Assembly (NCBI RefSeq): GCF_000337835.1
Contig: NZ_AOLM01000016.1
Location: forward strand, 24,776-88,775
Length of the DNA: 64,000 nt
From: Haloferax sulfurifontis ATCC BAA-897
GTDB lineage: Archaea; Halobacteriota; Halobacteria; Halobacteriales; Haloferacaceae
Direction of reading: 5' to 3'
The translations under genes were made by a program, and so were the position numbers. The notes beneath the pieces were generated by a model. The model was given only the letters and a program-made list of their open reading frames with translations. It was not told the origin of the DNA and made no database searches. Shown in pieces: positions 16,343 through 25,454 of the stretch; the stretch's first letter is position 1, and each line of letters begins with the position of its first letter.

Positions 16343-19222
16343 TCAGTCGGTCGGTTCGGCCTGTTCCGCGACGGTCGGCGCGGCCCTGTCGCCCGCCTCG
16401 CGGCGGTTCTTCACGGCCAGCGCGCCGAACAGCGCCCCGCCGACCGCGCGCATGGCGAGGTCGACGGCGACCGTGTTGGGAACCTCGCCGACGAGCCCGA
16501 GGAAGCCCCCGAAGTCGAACGCGGCGTTCAAAAGCAACATCGGGGCCATGAGGAGGAACGCCGAGAGGGCGAACAGGGCGCGTTCGGTCTTCGACACGCG
16601 GCTGTAGAGGTAGCCGATGACGGTCGCGCCGAGTCCGATGACGCCGACGAAGACGCCCGCGACCGGGATGACCACCTCGGGGACGAAGTAGCCGATGTCG
16701 GCCACGTCGGCGAGGGTGATGACTGCGGCGGACTCACCGCGCCCGCGGAGGAGCAGGATGCCCGGCGTGAGGGCGAACGCGAACGGCACGATTGCCTTGT
16801 TGAGCGACAGCGAGAACGCCTTCGTCCCGGTCCGGAACGGATTGGACCGGGCGATGCCGGAGGCGGCGTACGCCGCGACCGCCACCGGCGGTGTGATGTC
16901 CGCTATCACCCCGAAGTAGAGGATGAACAGGTGGGCCGCGAGCAGTGGGATGTCCGAGGACTGCGCGATGGCGGGGCCGAGCAGTGAGACGAGGATGATG
17001 TACGTCACCGTCGTCGGCATCCCCATCCCGAGGATGATGGAGGCGATGGCGGTGAAAAGCAGTAAGAGGACGATAGAGCCGCCTGCGACCGCCTTGATGA
17101 GCGCGGTCAGGTTCGGGCCGAGGCCGGTCGCGCTGACGACGCCGGGGATGATGCCCGCGGCGGCGACGGCGACGACGACCTCGGTCGAGGTGCGCGCGCC
17201 GGAGTCCATCGACTTCCCGATGAACGTCACGTAGCGGAAGACGTTCAGGTCCGACAGCGACGGCCGCGAGACCGCGGTGGCGACGTTGTCGGCCGCCTCG
17301 TCGACCGCGTCGTCGAACTCCAAAAGCGGCGAGTCGAGCGCCGGCCGGACGAGCATCACGACGAGGCTGACGAAGATGGCGATGATGCCGAGGTCGCCGG
17401 CCGCGGCGAAGAGCGCGGCGGTCGCGCCGAGCGGTTCGCCGCTCCCGCCAGTGACCGCGTCGACGACGCCGACGCCGGTGGTGACGTACGAGCCGAGTTG
17501 CGCGACGAACGCCGCCGCGATAGCGCCCAAGAGGGGGACGCGGGTCCGTTCGCTGTACGCCGCGACGACGGACAGAAGCGCCATGATGGCGATGAGCGTG
17601 AACCACGCCGAGCGCGCGACGGTCAGGCGCTCGACGAGCAGGTAGTACATGAGCAACACGAGCGGGATGAGGTAGAACCACCCGCGGGTGAGGTGCTTGC
17701 CGAGGTCGACGACCTCGGAGCGGTCGAGGCCGCCGATGCCGGCCCGGGTCGCTTCGAGGTGGACCATCACCCACACGCCGAAGAAGAACACCACGGCGGG
17801 GATGGCCGCCGCGATGATGATGTCGGAGAAGGGGACGCCGATGAACTCGATCATGAGGAACGCCGCCGCGCCCATCACCGGCGGGAGAATCTGCCCGCCG
17901 GAGGAGGCGGAGGCCTCGACGGCCCCGGCGAACTCCGAGCGGTAGCCAGAGCGCTTCATCAGCGGGATGGTGAACGCGCCGGTCGTCACCGTGTTGGCGA
18001 TGGAGGAGCCGGAGATGGTCCCCATGAAGCCGGACGCGAGGATGGACGCCTTCGCCGGGCCGCCCTTTCGGGTCCCGGTCGCGGCGTACGCGAGGTCGAT
18101 GAACCACTGGCCGGCCCCGGACATCTCCAGGAACGCCCCGAACAGGATGAAGATGTAGATGAACTGCACGGAGACGGTGACCGGAATGCCGAAGACGCCG
18201 TTTTCGGTGTTGTACCAGAGGTTCTGGATGATGTTCGCCCACGACCCCTCGGGGATAGAGAGGACGCCGACCAGCGGCGTCGACGGCGAGATGAGGTAGC
18301 CGAACTTCGCGTAGACGATGAACGAGGCGACGATGACCATCAGGTAGAACCCGAGAGAGCGGCGGGTCGCCTCCAGGACGAGGAGGACGCCGACCGCGCC
18401 GAGGAAGAACGGGTAGGACACGTCCGCGAAGGGGAGCACGCCGATGACCGCGACGACCGCGTCGGCGAGGAAGCCGAGCGGGCCGAGCACGTCGCCCAAC
18501 CAGACGAACGGTGCGCCGAGGTACTCGGCGACCGTCCGACCGGCTTCGAGGCCGAACACGCGGAGTTGCTGAATCTCGCCCCACTCGAACACCATGTAGG
18601 CCGCCGTGGCGACGGCGAGCACGATGCAGAACGCGTCGAGCGGCGTCACGCGCTCGCGGCCGGGGTCGACCGCGAGCCACCGGACGAACCGGCGGACCCC
18701 CGCGGCACCGCGGGTGAGCGGGTGGTCCTCGCCGAGGCTCGACGCGAGGCTCGGGACCACGCGACCGAGCGCCGTGGCGAACCTGCCGTGGCCGGTCGTC
18801 GGCGGGAAGAGGACGAACGCCAACACGAGCGCGAAGGCGACGTGAATCGAGTTCACCTGCAGGAGTTGGAGCGCGCCGAGCGACACCTCGCCGACGAGCG
18901 GGAGCGTCGCGGCGAACTCGAAGCCGCGGGCGGCCAGCCACGACTGGAAGACGGAAAACGCGATGGCCACGAACGACGTGAGAATCGCCGCCCACCCCGA
19001 GAGCGTCCGCTTCCGGTCGATGCCCTCCAGCATCTCCTGTGCCTCTTCTTCGGATAGTTCTTCGTCGGTACTCGCGGCCTCGCGGTCGTCGTCCGCGGGC
19101 GGCTCGCCGCCGTCGGTTCGAACCGGCTGGTCGGCCGGTGCCGCGTCGGACTCCGGTGCGGACCGGGAGGCGTCTTCGTCGTCGGGGCCGTCGGGTCGAC
19201 CCTCGTCGTGTGTTCGGTTCAT
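16343..19222 (-). CDS. TRAP transporter, TAXI type, fused 4TM/12TM membrane subunit
   Basis: A 959-residue membrane protein joining the small (DctQ-like) and large (DctM-like) permease subunits, as in TAXI-type TRAP systems, which import carboxylates or glutamate using an ion gradient. Residues 1-80 are an acidic cytoplasmic tail, then come about 18 helices. GSSIANTVTTGAFTIP and GMGMPTTVTYIILVSLLGPA match the two conserved re-entrant hairpins of DctM. It is last in a three-gene minus-strand operon: binding protein, DUF1850 protein, permease, with only six bases before it. Confidence 0.93.
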   Translation of the reverse strand: MNRTHDEGRPDGPDDEDASRSAPESDAAPADQPVRTDGGEPPADDDREAASTDEELSEEEAQEMLEGIDRKRTLSGWAAILTSFVAIAFSVFQSWLAARGFEFAATLPLVGEVSLGALQLLQVNSIHVAFALVLAFVLFPPTTGHGRFATALGRVVPSLASSLGEDHPLTRGAAGVRRFVRWLAVDPGRERVTPLDAFCIVLAVATAAYMVFEWGEIQQLRVFGLEAGRTVAEYLGAPFVWLGDVLGPLGFLADAVVAVIGVLPFADVSYPFFLGAVGVLLVLEATRRSLGFYLMVIVASFIVYAKFGYLISPSTPLVGVLSIPEGSWANIIQNLWYNTENGVFGIPVTVSVQFIYIFILFGAFLEMSGAGQWFIDLAYAATGTRKGGPAKASILASGFMGTISGSSIANTVTTGAFTIPLMKRSGYRSEFAGAVEASASSGGQILPPVMGAAAFLMIEFIGVPFSDIIIAAAIPAVVFFFGVWVMVHLEATRAGIGGLDRSEVVDLGKHLTRGWFYLIPLVLLMYYLLVERLTVARSAWFTLIAIMALLSVVAAYSERTRVPLLGAIAAAFVAQLGSYVTTGVGVVDAVTGGSGEPLGATAALFAAAGDLGIIAIFVSLVVMLVRPALDSPLLEFDDAVDEAADNVATAVSRPSLSDLNVFRYVTFIGKSMDSGARTSTEVVVAVAAAGIIPGVVSATGLGPNLTALIKAVAGGSIVLLLLFTAIASIILGMGMPTTVTYIILVSLLGPAIAQSSDIPLLAAHLFILYFGVIADITPPVAVAAYAASGIARSNPFRTGTKAFSLSLNKAIVPFAFALTPGILLLRGRGESAAVITLADVADIGYFVPEVVIPVAGVFVGVIGLGATVIGYLYSRVSKTERALFALSAFLLMAPMLLLNAAFDFGGFLGLVGEVPNTVAVDLAMRAVGGALFGALAVKNRREAGDRAAPTVAEQAEPTD

Positions 19223-19228
19223 CGTTGG

Positions 19229-19714
19229 TCAGTGGAGGGCGGCGTCGAGGACGGAGCGGTGCGTGACGTACAGGCGGACCGAGCGCGCGTCGGACAGCGC
19301 CACGAGGTCGTAGGTCTGGTCACCGACGTGTAGCTTGTGGCCGGCGATGCGGCCGGGTTTGACGTACAGGTCCTCGTAGCTCCCCTCGGGGTCGAAGACG
19401 AACGAGCCGTTCTCGGTCGTCACGTTCGCCCGAGCGGGGAGGCCCGCGCCGTAGGACTTGAACTCCATTCTGGTCATGACGAGTTCGCCGTCCTGCACAG
19501 CGTAGGCGTCGAGGACGCGCGTCTTCTCGACGCTGTGGGTGTATTCGAGCGCGACGGTCGTGTTCTCTTCGACCGGAATCGTCTGTAGTCGCTCGCCGGT
19601 CTCGGCGTCTTCGACGACGAGCGCCTGTCCGGCCGGGACGGCGGCGCTCCCGCCGACGGCGACCGCCAGCACCGCGACTACGACGAGGAGACGTGTGGGA
19701 GTCGAATTAAGCAT
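19229..19714 (-). CDS. DUF1850 secreted protein linked to the TRAP transporter
   Basis: A 161-residue protein with an N-terminal signal or anchor (LLVVVAVLAVAVGGSAAV) and a beta-rich domain containing VALEYTHSVEKTRVLDAY and the conserved region MRMEFKSYGAGLP-like (here TRMEFKSYGAGLP), the hallmark of DUF1850. This family is nearly always found beside TAXI-type TRAP genes; its role is unknown. Position between binding protein and permease supports a part in transport. Confidence 0.85.
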   Translation of the reverse strand: MLNSTPTRLLVVVAVLAVAVGGSAAVPAGQALVVEDAETGERLQTIPVEENTTVALEYTHSVEKTRVLDAYAVQDGELVMTRMEFKSYGAGLPARANVTTENGSFVFDPEGSYEDLYVKPGRIAGHKLHVGDQTYDLVALSDARSVRLYVTHRSVLDAALH

Positions 19715-19765
19715 CGAAAGGTGGGTAGGAATCCGCTGTTCGAAAGTGAAGCGAAGCGCCCGGGC

Positions 19766-20797
19766 TTAGCCGAAGTAGGCCTGCGCGCCGGGGTGAAGCT
19801 CGATGGACATGCCCTCTTGCGCGCTCTCCTTGGAGATGAAGTCCGTCTTGATGGTGAGGTCGTCGACGTTCTCGAAGATGGCGCTCGTGACCGCTTCGAC
19901 GGTCGACTCGGGCTGTTCGGCGTTCGTCGCAATCATGGCCTTGACCGAGACGGTCGGGGCGGGGTTCTCCAGACCGTAGGTGCCCGACGGGACCTCGTCG
20001 TCGGCGTAGAACGGCGCGGCGTCCTTGACGGCCTGCCGGTTGTCGCCCTCGATGGGGACGATGCGGACGTCCTCGGTCGCGGCGAGTTCCTCGATAGCGC
20101 CGACCGGCCAGCCGCCGACGACGAACGCGGCGTCGATGTCGCCGTTCTTCAGCTGGTCGGAGGCCTGCGAGAAGCCGGTGTTCTGCTCGCTGTAGTCGGA
20201 GACGCCGAGCGCCTCCAGAATCTGGTTGGCGTTGACCTGCGTCCCGGAGCCGAGGTCACCGGTGTTGATGGTCGCACCGGAGAGGTCCGACGGCGTCTCG
20301 ATGCCCGTGTCGGCGAGCGTGACGAGGTGAATCGTCTCGGGGTAGAGCGTGGCGACGCCGCGGAGGTTCTCGACGGCGTTGCCCTGGAACGCTTCGATGC
20401 CCTCGCCGTTGCGGGCGAAGTAGGCCACGTCGTTCTGAATCAGCGCGAAGTCCGCGTCGCCGCGGGCGAGGCTCCCGACGTTCTCGACGGACGCGCCGGT
20501 GGACTGCACCTGAAGCGTGAAGTCGGTCTGCGCCTCGACGACCGACTTGAACTCGTTCGAGAGGGGGTAGTACGTGCCGCCCGTACCGCCGGCGTGCCAC
20601 GAGAGCCGGGTCTCCGTGCCACCGTTACCGCCGGATTCGGTCGTCGTCTCCTCGGCGGCGGTGGTCGTCTCCTCGCCACCGGATTCGGTCGTTGTCGTCG
20701 TCTCTTCGCCGCCGCCGCCGGAACAGCCGGCGAGGCCGGCGAGGCCAACGGCACCTGTCGCGGCGATAAACTGTCGGCGGTCAAGCTTCCGAGTCAT
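19766..20797 (-). CDS. TAXI-family TRAP solute-binding lipoprotein
   Basis: A 343-residue extracellular binding protein. Arg7-Arg8 (DRRQFIAATG) start a Tat signal and the lipobox GLAGC gives Cys25 as the lipid-anchored residue, the normal haloarchaeal route. A Thr/Glu/Ser-rich linker follows (about 30-60), then the TAXI domain with SWHAGGTGGTYYPLSNEF and the strand INTGDLGSGTQVNANQILEA. It should capture the substrate for the downstream permease. The ligand cannot be read from the sequence. Confidence 0.93.
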   Translation of the reverse strand: MTRKLDRRQFIAATGAVGLAGLAGCSGGGGEETTTTTESGGEETTTAAEETTTESGGNGGTETRLSWHAGGTGGTYYPLSNEFKSVVEAQTDFTLQVQSTGASVENVGSLARGDADFALIQNDVAYFARNGEGIEAFQGNAVENLRGVATLYPETIHLVTLADTGIETPSDLSGATINTGDLGSGTQVNANQILEALGVSDYSEQNTGFSQASDQLKNGDIDAAFVVGGWPVGAIEELAATEDVRIVPIEGDNRQAVKDAAPFYADDEVPSGTYGLENPAPTVSVKAMIATNAEQPESTVEAVTSAIFENVDDLTIKTDFISKESAQEGMSIELHPGAQAYFG

Positions 20798-21263
20798 ACA
20801 GTCCCATTCGAGGCGATACGTACTTATGGCTGTTCATGTCAACGGCCAGTATATCCCGAATTTTCCGTCGATACTGCCAGATGATTACCGGTTTTTGAAT
20901 AGTAATTCGATAACGGGGTGCATCCCTGAACCGGTCGGTCGAAAGGGAACCGAAGTCTCGGGCTGTCGGTCCGATTCGGTCGGGTCTCGACGCGACGGTC
21001 TCTCCGCGTTCGCCTTCGAATTCGCCCCGTTCTCGGGGGATTCGACCCGAAACGAAGGGGTTCGGCGAGTCGGGTGTCGACCCCGCCGCACCCCTTGTAA
21101 CAGCCTCTCACAGTAGTCTACGGGGGTGCGGTTCGGGACGTTCGACTCGAACGAAAAACCGGCCGCCGGAAGCCTGTTTTCGACCCGAAGGGAGGGGGTT
21201 CGGACGGCGGTTCGTCGGTCCCCGGCCGTCGGGCGTCGGGGACGCGACCCCGAATCGGTGCCG
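20798..21263. other. 466-bp region without a recognisable gene
   Basis: Holds the TAXI operon promoter (a minus-strand ATAAGTAC element at about 20823-20830) and an AT-richer patch at 20855-20915. The open frames here are arginine- and serine-rich on both strands and lack acidic composition, so I see no coding signal. Confidence 0.5.
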
Positions 21264-21467
21264 TCAGTCGACGATTATCTCGGAGTCCGTCGAGTCGCCC
21301 GACGACTGCTTGGGCGACATCTGGTCTTCGTACTTGGTTATCCAGTCGGCGAAACAGGTCGGACAGAGCCGCTGGTCGTCCACGGTCGAGCCGTCGACCT
21401 GCAACTGGACCGCGCGGGCGAGGGCGTCTTCGACCGCCCGCCCACAGCCGTCGCACGGATCGCTCAT
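21264..21467 (-). CDS. Small CxxC zinc-ribbon protein, unknown function
   Basis: A 67-residue protein from the ATG at 21467 (a GTG three codons earlier is less likely). It begins MSDPCDGCGRAV and has a second knuckle LCPTCFADW, making a four-cysteine zinc ribbon. The tail KQSSGDSTDSEIIVD is disordered and acidic. It is a typical small haloarchaeal zinc-finger protein; no partner gene is close (upp is 150 bases further, same strand). Confidence 0.72.
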   Translation of the reverse strand: MSDPCDGCGRAVEDALARAVQLQVDGSTVDDQRLCPTCFADWITKYEDQMSPKQSSGDSTDSEIIVD

Positions 21468-21621
21468 CGTCGGCACCCTCCGGCGGCGCGAGGTTCGTCC
21501 ATGCGTCGGAGGTGCGCGGGCGGTAACTTAGTCGTTACCCGAATCCGGGTCGGCGGCCGAGGCGGCCGTCGGCGACTCCCGCGCGTCGAAGCGAGGCGAG
21601 GCGCGACGGGACGAGACCGAG

Positions 21622-22302
21622 TTACGTCGTGCGGAACGCGCGGTCGCCGGCGTCGCCCAGTCCGGGGACGATGTAGCCGTCGTCGTCGAGGTAGTCGTCG
21701 ATGGCGACCGTCAGCAGGTCGACCTCGGGGAACTCGTTGTCGACGCGGAGCAGGCCGTCGGGCGCGGAGACCGCCGAGAGGACGAACAGCTTCTCGGGGT
21801 CGACGCCCGCGTTTTCGAGGATGTGGTCGAGGACCGAACACATCGTCGAGCCGGTGGCGAGCATCGGGTCGGCCACGATGACGGTGTCCTTCTCCGTGAT
21901 TTCGGGGAGCTTCACGTAGTCGATGGTGATGGGGAAGCCGCCGTCGTCGTCCATCCCCGCCTCCTCGTCGCGGCCGGCGGAGATGACGCCCTGTTTCGCC
22001 CGCGGGAACGCCTTGAGCAGTCCCTCCACGAACGGCGTCGCGGCGCGGAGCACGTTGATGATGACGACGTTGTCGAGGCCCTTCACGCGCTCGCCGGTCG
22101 TCTCGGCCAGCGGGGTCTGGATGGTGACGTACTCGGTCTCCATCGCGCCGTCGATTATCTCGTAGCCACAGATGCGGCCGAGTTTGACGAGGCCTTTCCG
22201 GAAGGCGACCTGCGTCGTCTCCACGTCCCGGAGGCGCGAGAGCGTGTCCTTCGCCAGCGCGTGCGTGATGAGGTACGCGTCGTCTCGGTCTTCGATGGGC
22301 AT
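21622..22302 (-). CDS. upp: Uracil phosphoribosyltransferase
   Basis: A 226-residue salvage enzyme making UMP from uracil and PRPP. The PRPP loop is [10 protein letters not shown] at 145-154, preceded by [13 protein letters not shown], and the uracil-binding C-terminus is present ([17 protein letters not shown]). Length and start match archaeal Upp. The gene is monocistronic on the minus strand. The window also holds pyrD of the de novo pyrimidine pathway. Confidence 0.96.
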   Translation of the reverse strand: MPIEDRDDAYLITHALAKDTLSRLRDVETTQVAFRKGLVKLGRICGYEIIDGAMETEYVTIQTPLAETTGERVKGLDNVVIINVLRAATPFVEGLLKAFPRAKQGVISAGRDEEAGMDDDGGFPITIDYVKLPEITEKDTVIVADPMLATGSTMCSVLDHILENAGVDPEKLFVLSAVSAPDGLLRVDNEFPEVDLLTVAIDDYLDDDGYIVPGLGDAGDRAFRTT

Positions 22303-22410
22303 CTTACTGAGAAGGCGGTTTCCCGAAGGACATAAATGCGGCTATCGGCCGCAAGCGGTGCCCTGCGGGTAGTTCACGCGTAGAATGGGTCGGTGACTCA
22401 TCCGGCGGTT

Positions 22411-22662
22411 TCAGTTCGTCACGAGGTACGTAATCGCCGTGAGCACCAGCGCCGCCGACGCGACGTTGACGACCGAGAAGGCCGCGAGGTCGAGGTACGA
22501 CAGGCCGTAGACGACCACCGCCGCGAACGCCGTCGAGAGGACGAGGTTCATCGCGAAAAGCACCCGCGGGTCGCCCTCGCCCCACTCTATCTCCTCTCCC
22601 CGTTCCTCGTCGTCGCTTCCGCGGCCCCTGTCGTCGCCGGCCCGCTCAGACTCGCCGCTCAT
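22411..22662 (-). CDS. Small membrane protein coupled to the CobW-type GTPase
   Basis: An 83-residue protein: an acidic soluble start (about 1-30), then helices at 35-55 (LFAMNLVLSTAFAAVVVYG) and 60-80 (FSVVNVASAALVLTAITYLV). Its ATG at 22662 overlaps the upstream GTPase stop by four bases (22659-22662), showing translational coupling. It might be a membrane partner of the metallochaperone, but no family was recognised. Confidence 0.72.
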   Translation of the reverse strand: MSGESERAGDDRGRGSDDEERGEEIEWGEGDPRVLFAMNLVLSTAFAAVVVYGLSYLDLAAFSVVNVASAALVLTAITYLVTN

Positions 22663-23969
22663 CGTCCGCTCTCCGAGGCCGCGCCCGCGGTCGGGACCGA
22701 CTCGCGCTCCCGGGTCGGCTCCGCGAGCGCGACTTCCGCGCCGGGTTCGGTCGGGTAGCCGCCGGCGTCCGCGGACGCGCCGGGGTCGAGCAGGTGGGCG
22801 TCGAGCGCGCCCGCGAGCGCGGCTTCGTCCATCCCGCGGCCGATGAACACCAGTTCGGTCCGCCGGTCGCCGTGGTCGTCGTGCCAGTCGAGTTCGGGGT
22901 GGTTGCGGCGGTAGGTGTCCTGTTCGAACTCGGGCCGGGAGGCGACCCACGGGCCGGCGGCGGCGACGTACGCCGACGGGCCGGCCTGACTGTAGGTGTA
23001 GTGGACGTCCTCGGCTCCGGCGACCCACAGCGACCCTTTCGCGCGGACGACCGAGTCCGGGAGGTCGCCCAGCACCGCCGCCGCGCCGTCGGGGTCGAGC
23101 GGTGCCCGGCGGCGGTAGACGAACGAGGTGACGCCGTAGGTCGCCTCGGCGTGGGGGGTGTCGCCGCGGCTGTGGTCGTGGTCTGCGTCGCCGTGGTCGT
23201 GGCCGTGGTCCTGCTCGTGGTCGCCGTGGCCGTCTCGGTCGCCCTCGCTTCCGTCCGCGTCACTCTCCAACGCGGCCCGCCAGCCGACGGGCGCGTCGGG
23301 GTCGTGGAGGTCAGACAGGAGCAGGTCAACGTCCACGTCGCCGTGGGTCGTCTCCACCACGGTCGCGCCGGGGCGGAGCGCCTCGACCGCGTCGCGGACT
23401 GCCGCGAGCTCCGCGTCGGAGACGAGGTCGCGCTTGTTGAGGACGACGAGGTCGGCGCTCTCGACCTGCTCGACGAGGAGGTCAGAGAGGGGGCGCACCG
23501 ATCCGTCTCCCTCCTCGGCGACGGTTCGGTCGGGGTCGCCGCCGCCGAAGGTGTCGGCGAAGAGTCTGGCGTCGACGACCGTGACGAGACCGGCCACGTC
23601 GTAGCGGGCGGCCGCCCGCGAGGTGACGAACAGCCGGGCGACCGGACCCGGCTCCGAGACGCCCGACGCCTCCACGACGAGGTGGTCGAACGACCGCTCG
23701 CGCGCGAGGCGGACGACCGCGGTTTCGAGATCGTCCTGTAGCTCACAGCAGATACAGCCGTTCGAGAGCTCGGTCACGCCGTCGCCGACCGCGAGGTCGG
23801 ACTCCTCGGCGACGAGTTCGGCGTCGACGTTCACGGAGCCCATGTCGTTGACGAGCACGGCGATGTCGCGGTCGCCGGCGTTCGTCAACAGGTGGTTGAG
23901 AAGCGTCGTCTTGCCCGCCCCGAGACTCCCGCCGAGCACCGTCACCGGAATCGTCTCCCCCGCGTTCAT
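22659..23969 (-). CDS. CobW/COG0523 family GTPase, putative metal chaperone
   Basis: A 436-residue G3E GTPase. P-loop GGSLGAGKT at 13-21, the metal-binding GCICC at 71-75 typical of COG0523, VVEASGVSEP (Walker B region) and NKRD (guanine specificity). A histidine-rich loop near 247-275 (HGDHEQDHGHDHGDADHDH) should bind zinc or a similar metal. The C-terminal half is the CobW_C domain. The family delivers zinc, cobalt or iron to client proteins. The metal is not certain; the loop suggests zinc or nickel storage. Confidence 0.9.
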   Translation of the reverse strand: MNAGETIPVTVLGGSLGAGKTTLLNHLLTNAGDRDIAVLVNDMGSVNVDAELVAEESDLAVGDGVTELSNGCICCELQDDLETAVVRLARERSFDHLVVEASGVSEPGPVARLFVTSRAAARYDVAGLVTVVDARLFADTFGGGDPDRTVAEEGDGSVRPLSDLLVEQVESADLVVLNKRDLVSDAELAAVRDAVEALRPGATVVETTHGDVDVDLLLSDLHDPDAPVGWRAALESDADGSEGDRDGHGDHEQDHGHDHGDADHDHSRGDTPHAEATYGVTSFVYRRRAPLDPDGAAAVLGDLPDSVVRAKGSLWVAGAEDVHYTYSQAGPSAYVAAAGPWVASRPEFEQDTYRRNHPELDWHDDHGDRRTELVFIGRGMDEAALAGALDAHLLDPGASADAGGYPTEPGAEVALAEPTRERESVPTAGAASESGR

Positions 23970-24070
23970 GAGCGGGCCTACCGGGTCCGCACATATGAAA
24001 TCGCAGGTATCCAGCGCGGACGTTCGTGAACGATACCCTTTTGTCCGAAAACGGGTGAGTGTGTAAACTG

Positions 24071-24367
24071 ATGACGCTCGCCGCGCGCATCGAATCCTTC
24101 CGCGAACTCGTCGAAGAGTGGCTCCGCGGTCTCTACCACGGGATGATTTCGCACCCCGCCTACGAGAAGATAGAAAAGCAGGCCGAGGACGACGAGGACG
24201 CGTTCATGCTCGCGTGCTTCCCCGACGCGTTCGGCATCCCCTCGCCCATCTCGTACTACACCGCCGAACTGCTCCCGTACCTCGAAGACGAGTTCGAGGC
24301 GTGGGAGCGGCGGATGTGGGACCGCGGGTCGCTCCTCGAACGCAAGGGCCACCAGTATCACTTCTAA
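24071..24367 (+). CDS. Conserved small protein in operon with ArsA-type ATPase
   Basis: A 98-residue soluble protein from the ATG at 24071; a GTG four codons earlier is in frame but the ATG is favoured. It is mostly helical, with FRELVEEWLRGLYHGMISHP and a C-terminal LEDEFEAWERRMWDRGSLLERKG. It ends one base before the ATPase ATG, so the two are surely co-expressed. No family was recognised; a cofactor or client adaptor for the ATPase is an inference from context only. Confidence 0.75.
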   Translation: MTLAARIESFRELVEEWLRGLYHGMISHPAYEKIEKQAEDDEDAFMLACFPDAFGIPSPISYYTAELLPYLEDEFEAWERRMWDRGSLLERKGHQYHF

Positions 24368-24368
24368 C

Positions 24369-25334
24369 ATGCGCAAATTCGTTTTCTTCGGCGGCAAAGG
24401 CGGCGTCGGCAAGACCACGATGTCCAGCGCTTACGCGGTCAAGTGCGCCCGCGACGGCGTCCGGACGCTCCTCGTCTCGACCGACCCGGCTCACAGCACG
24501 AGCGACGTGTTCGACCAGTCCTTTACCGACGAGCCGGCGGCCGTCGCGGACGAACCGAACCTCGACGCGATGGAGATCGACCCCGAGACCGAGGTGCGCG
24601 ACCATCTCATGGAGACCAAGCGGGCGATGGGCGACCAGGTCAGCCCCGCGATGGTCAACGAGATAGACCGGCAGATAGAGATGGCCCACCAGACGCCCGG
24701 CGCGTACGAGTCGGCGCTGTTCGACCGCTTTATCGACGTGATGCGCTCCGCTGACGAGTACGACCGCGTCGTCTTCGACACCTCGCCGACCGGCGGGACG
24801 CTCCGACTGCTCTCCCTGCCGGAGTACCTCGACGGCTGGATTCAGCGGCTCCTTCACAAGCGAAAGGAGTCGGTCAAACTGTTCGAACGCGCCGCCATCG
24901 GCAACAACGAACCCCGGCGCATGATGGACGGCGACCCCATCATCGCCCGCCTCGAACAGCGCCGCGACGACTTCTCGTTCGCCAAGGCGACGCTTCGGGA
25001 CGACGCCGCCTTCTTCCTCGTCGTGAACCCCGACGAACTGTCGCTCCGCGAGACGGAGCGCGCCATCGACCAACTCGACTCCTACGGCCTCGACGTGCGC
25101 GGCCTCGCGGTCAACCGCCTCACGCCCGAACCCGACCCCGACGAGTCGGGGCGGGGCGCGACGTTCTTGCGCGAGCGGGTCAAGACAGAGCGCGAGCGAC
25201 TCGCCGACCTCCGCGAGGATTTTTCACCGCCGCTCGTCGCCGCCGTCGAGACGCGGGTCTCCGAGGTCAAAGGCGACTTCCTCGGCGAGGTCGCGTCCGA
25301 ACTCGACATCGACACCGCGCCGAATACCCAGTAA
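24369..25334 (+). CDS. ArsA/Get3-family ATPase
   Basis: A 321-residue single-domain ATPase with deviant P-loop GGKGGVGKTT at 8-17 and switch regions STDPAHSTSD and DTSPTGGTLRLLSLP, as in ArsA and Get3. Eukaryotic Get3 targets tail-anchored membrane proteins and bacterial ArsA powers arsenite export; archaeal members are closer to Get3. No arsenic genes are nearby and no metal-binding CxxC is visible, so a protein-targeting or chaperone role is more likely. Confidence 0.87.
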   Translation: MRKFVFFGGKGGVGKTTMSSAYAVKCARDGVRTLLVSTDPAHSTSDVFDQSFTDEPAAVADEPNLDAMEIDPETEVRDHLMETKRAMGDQVSPAMVNEIDRQIEMAHQTPGAYESALFDRFIDVMRSADEYDRVVFDTSPTGGTLRLLSLPEYLDGWIQRLLHKRKESVKLFERAAIGNNEPRRMMDGDPIIARLEQRRDDFSFAKATLRDDAAFFLVVNPDELSLRETERAIDQLDSYGLDVRGLAVNRLTPEPDPDESGRGATFLRERVKTERERLADLREDFSPPLVAAVETRVSEVKGDFLGEVASELDIDTAPNTQ

Positions 25335-25378
25335 GCTGTCACAACGAGCCGTACGGCGGGAGTTTTCGACGTACCCTC

Positions 25379-25397
25379 CGAACGAACCTGTCGTTCG
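25379..25397. repeat. 7-bp inverted repeat upstream of cstA
   Basis: CGAACGA, five bases, TCGTTCG. It lies between the ArsA-type gene and the cstA operator and could be a terminator stem or a second binding site; no T-run follows it. Confidence 0.35.
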
Positions 25398-25400
25398 AAC

Positions 25401-25422
25401 ACGATAGATACCTATCTATCGT
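25401..25422. promoter_or_regulatory. Palindromic operator of cstA, 10-2-10
   Basis: ACGATAGATA, CC, TATCTATCGT: ten-base perfect arms around two central bases. It directly abuts a TATA-like GTTAAGG (25424-25430) that lies about 27 bases before the cstA ATG at 25455, the right place for a repressor or activator of cstA. Confidence 0.6.
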
Positions 25423-25454
25423 TACCGTTAAGGTAGGCATTTTCGTGTCTTCCA

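Noticed and set aside
17498..19057. A 519-codon plus-strand frame opposite the TRAP permease
   Set aside because: Composition comes from complementing hydrophobic codons; the opposite frame is a clear transporter.
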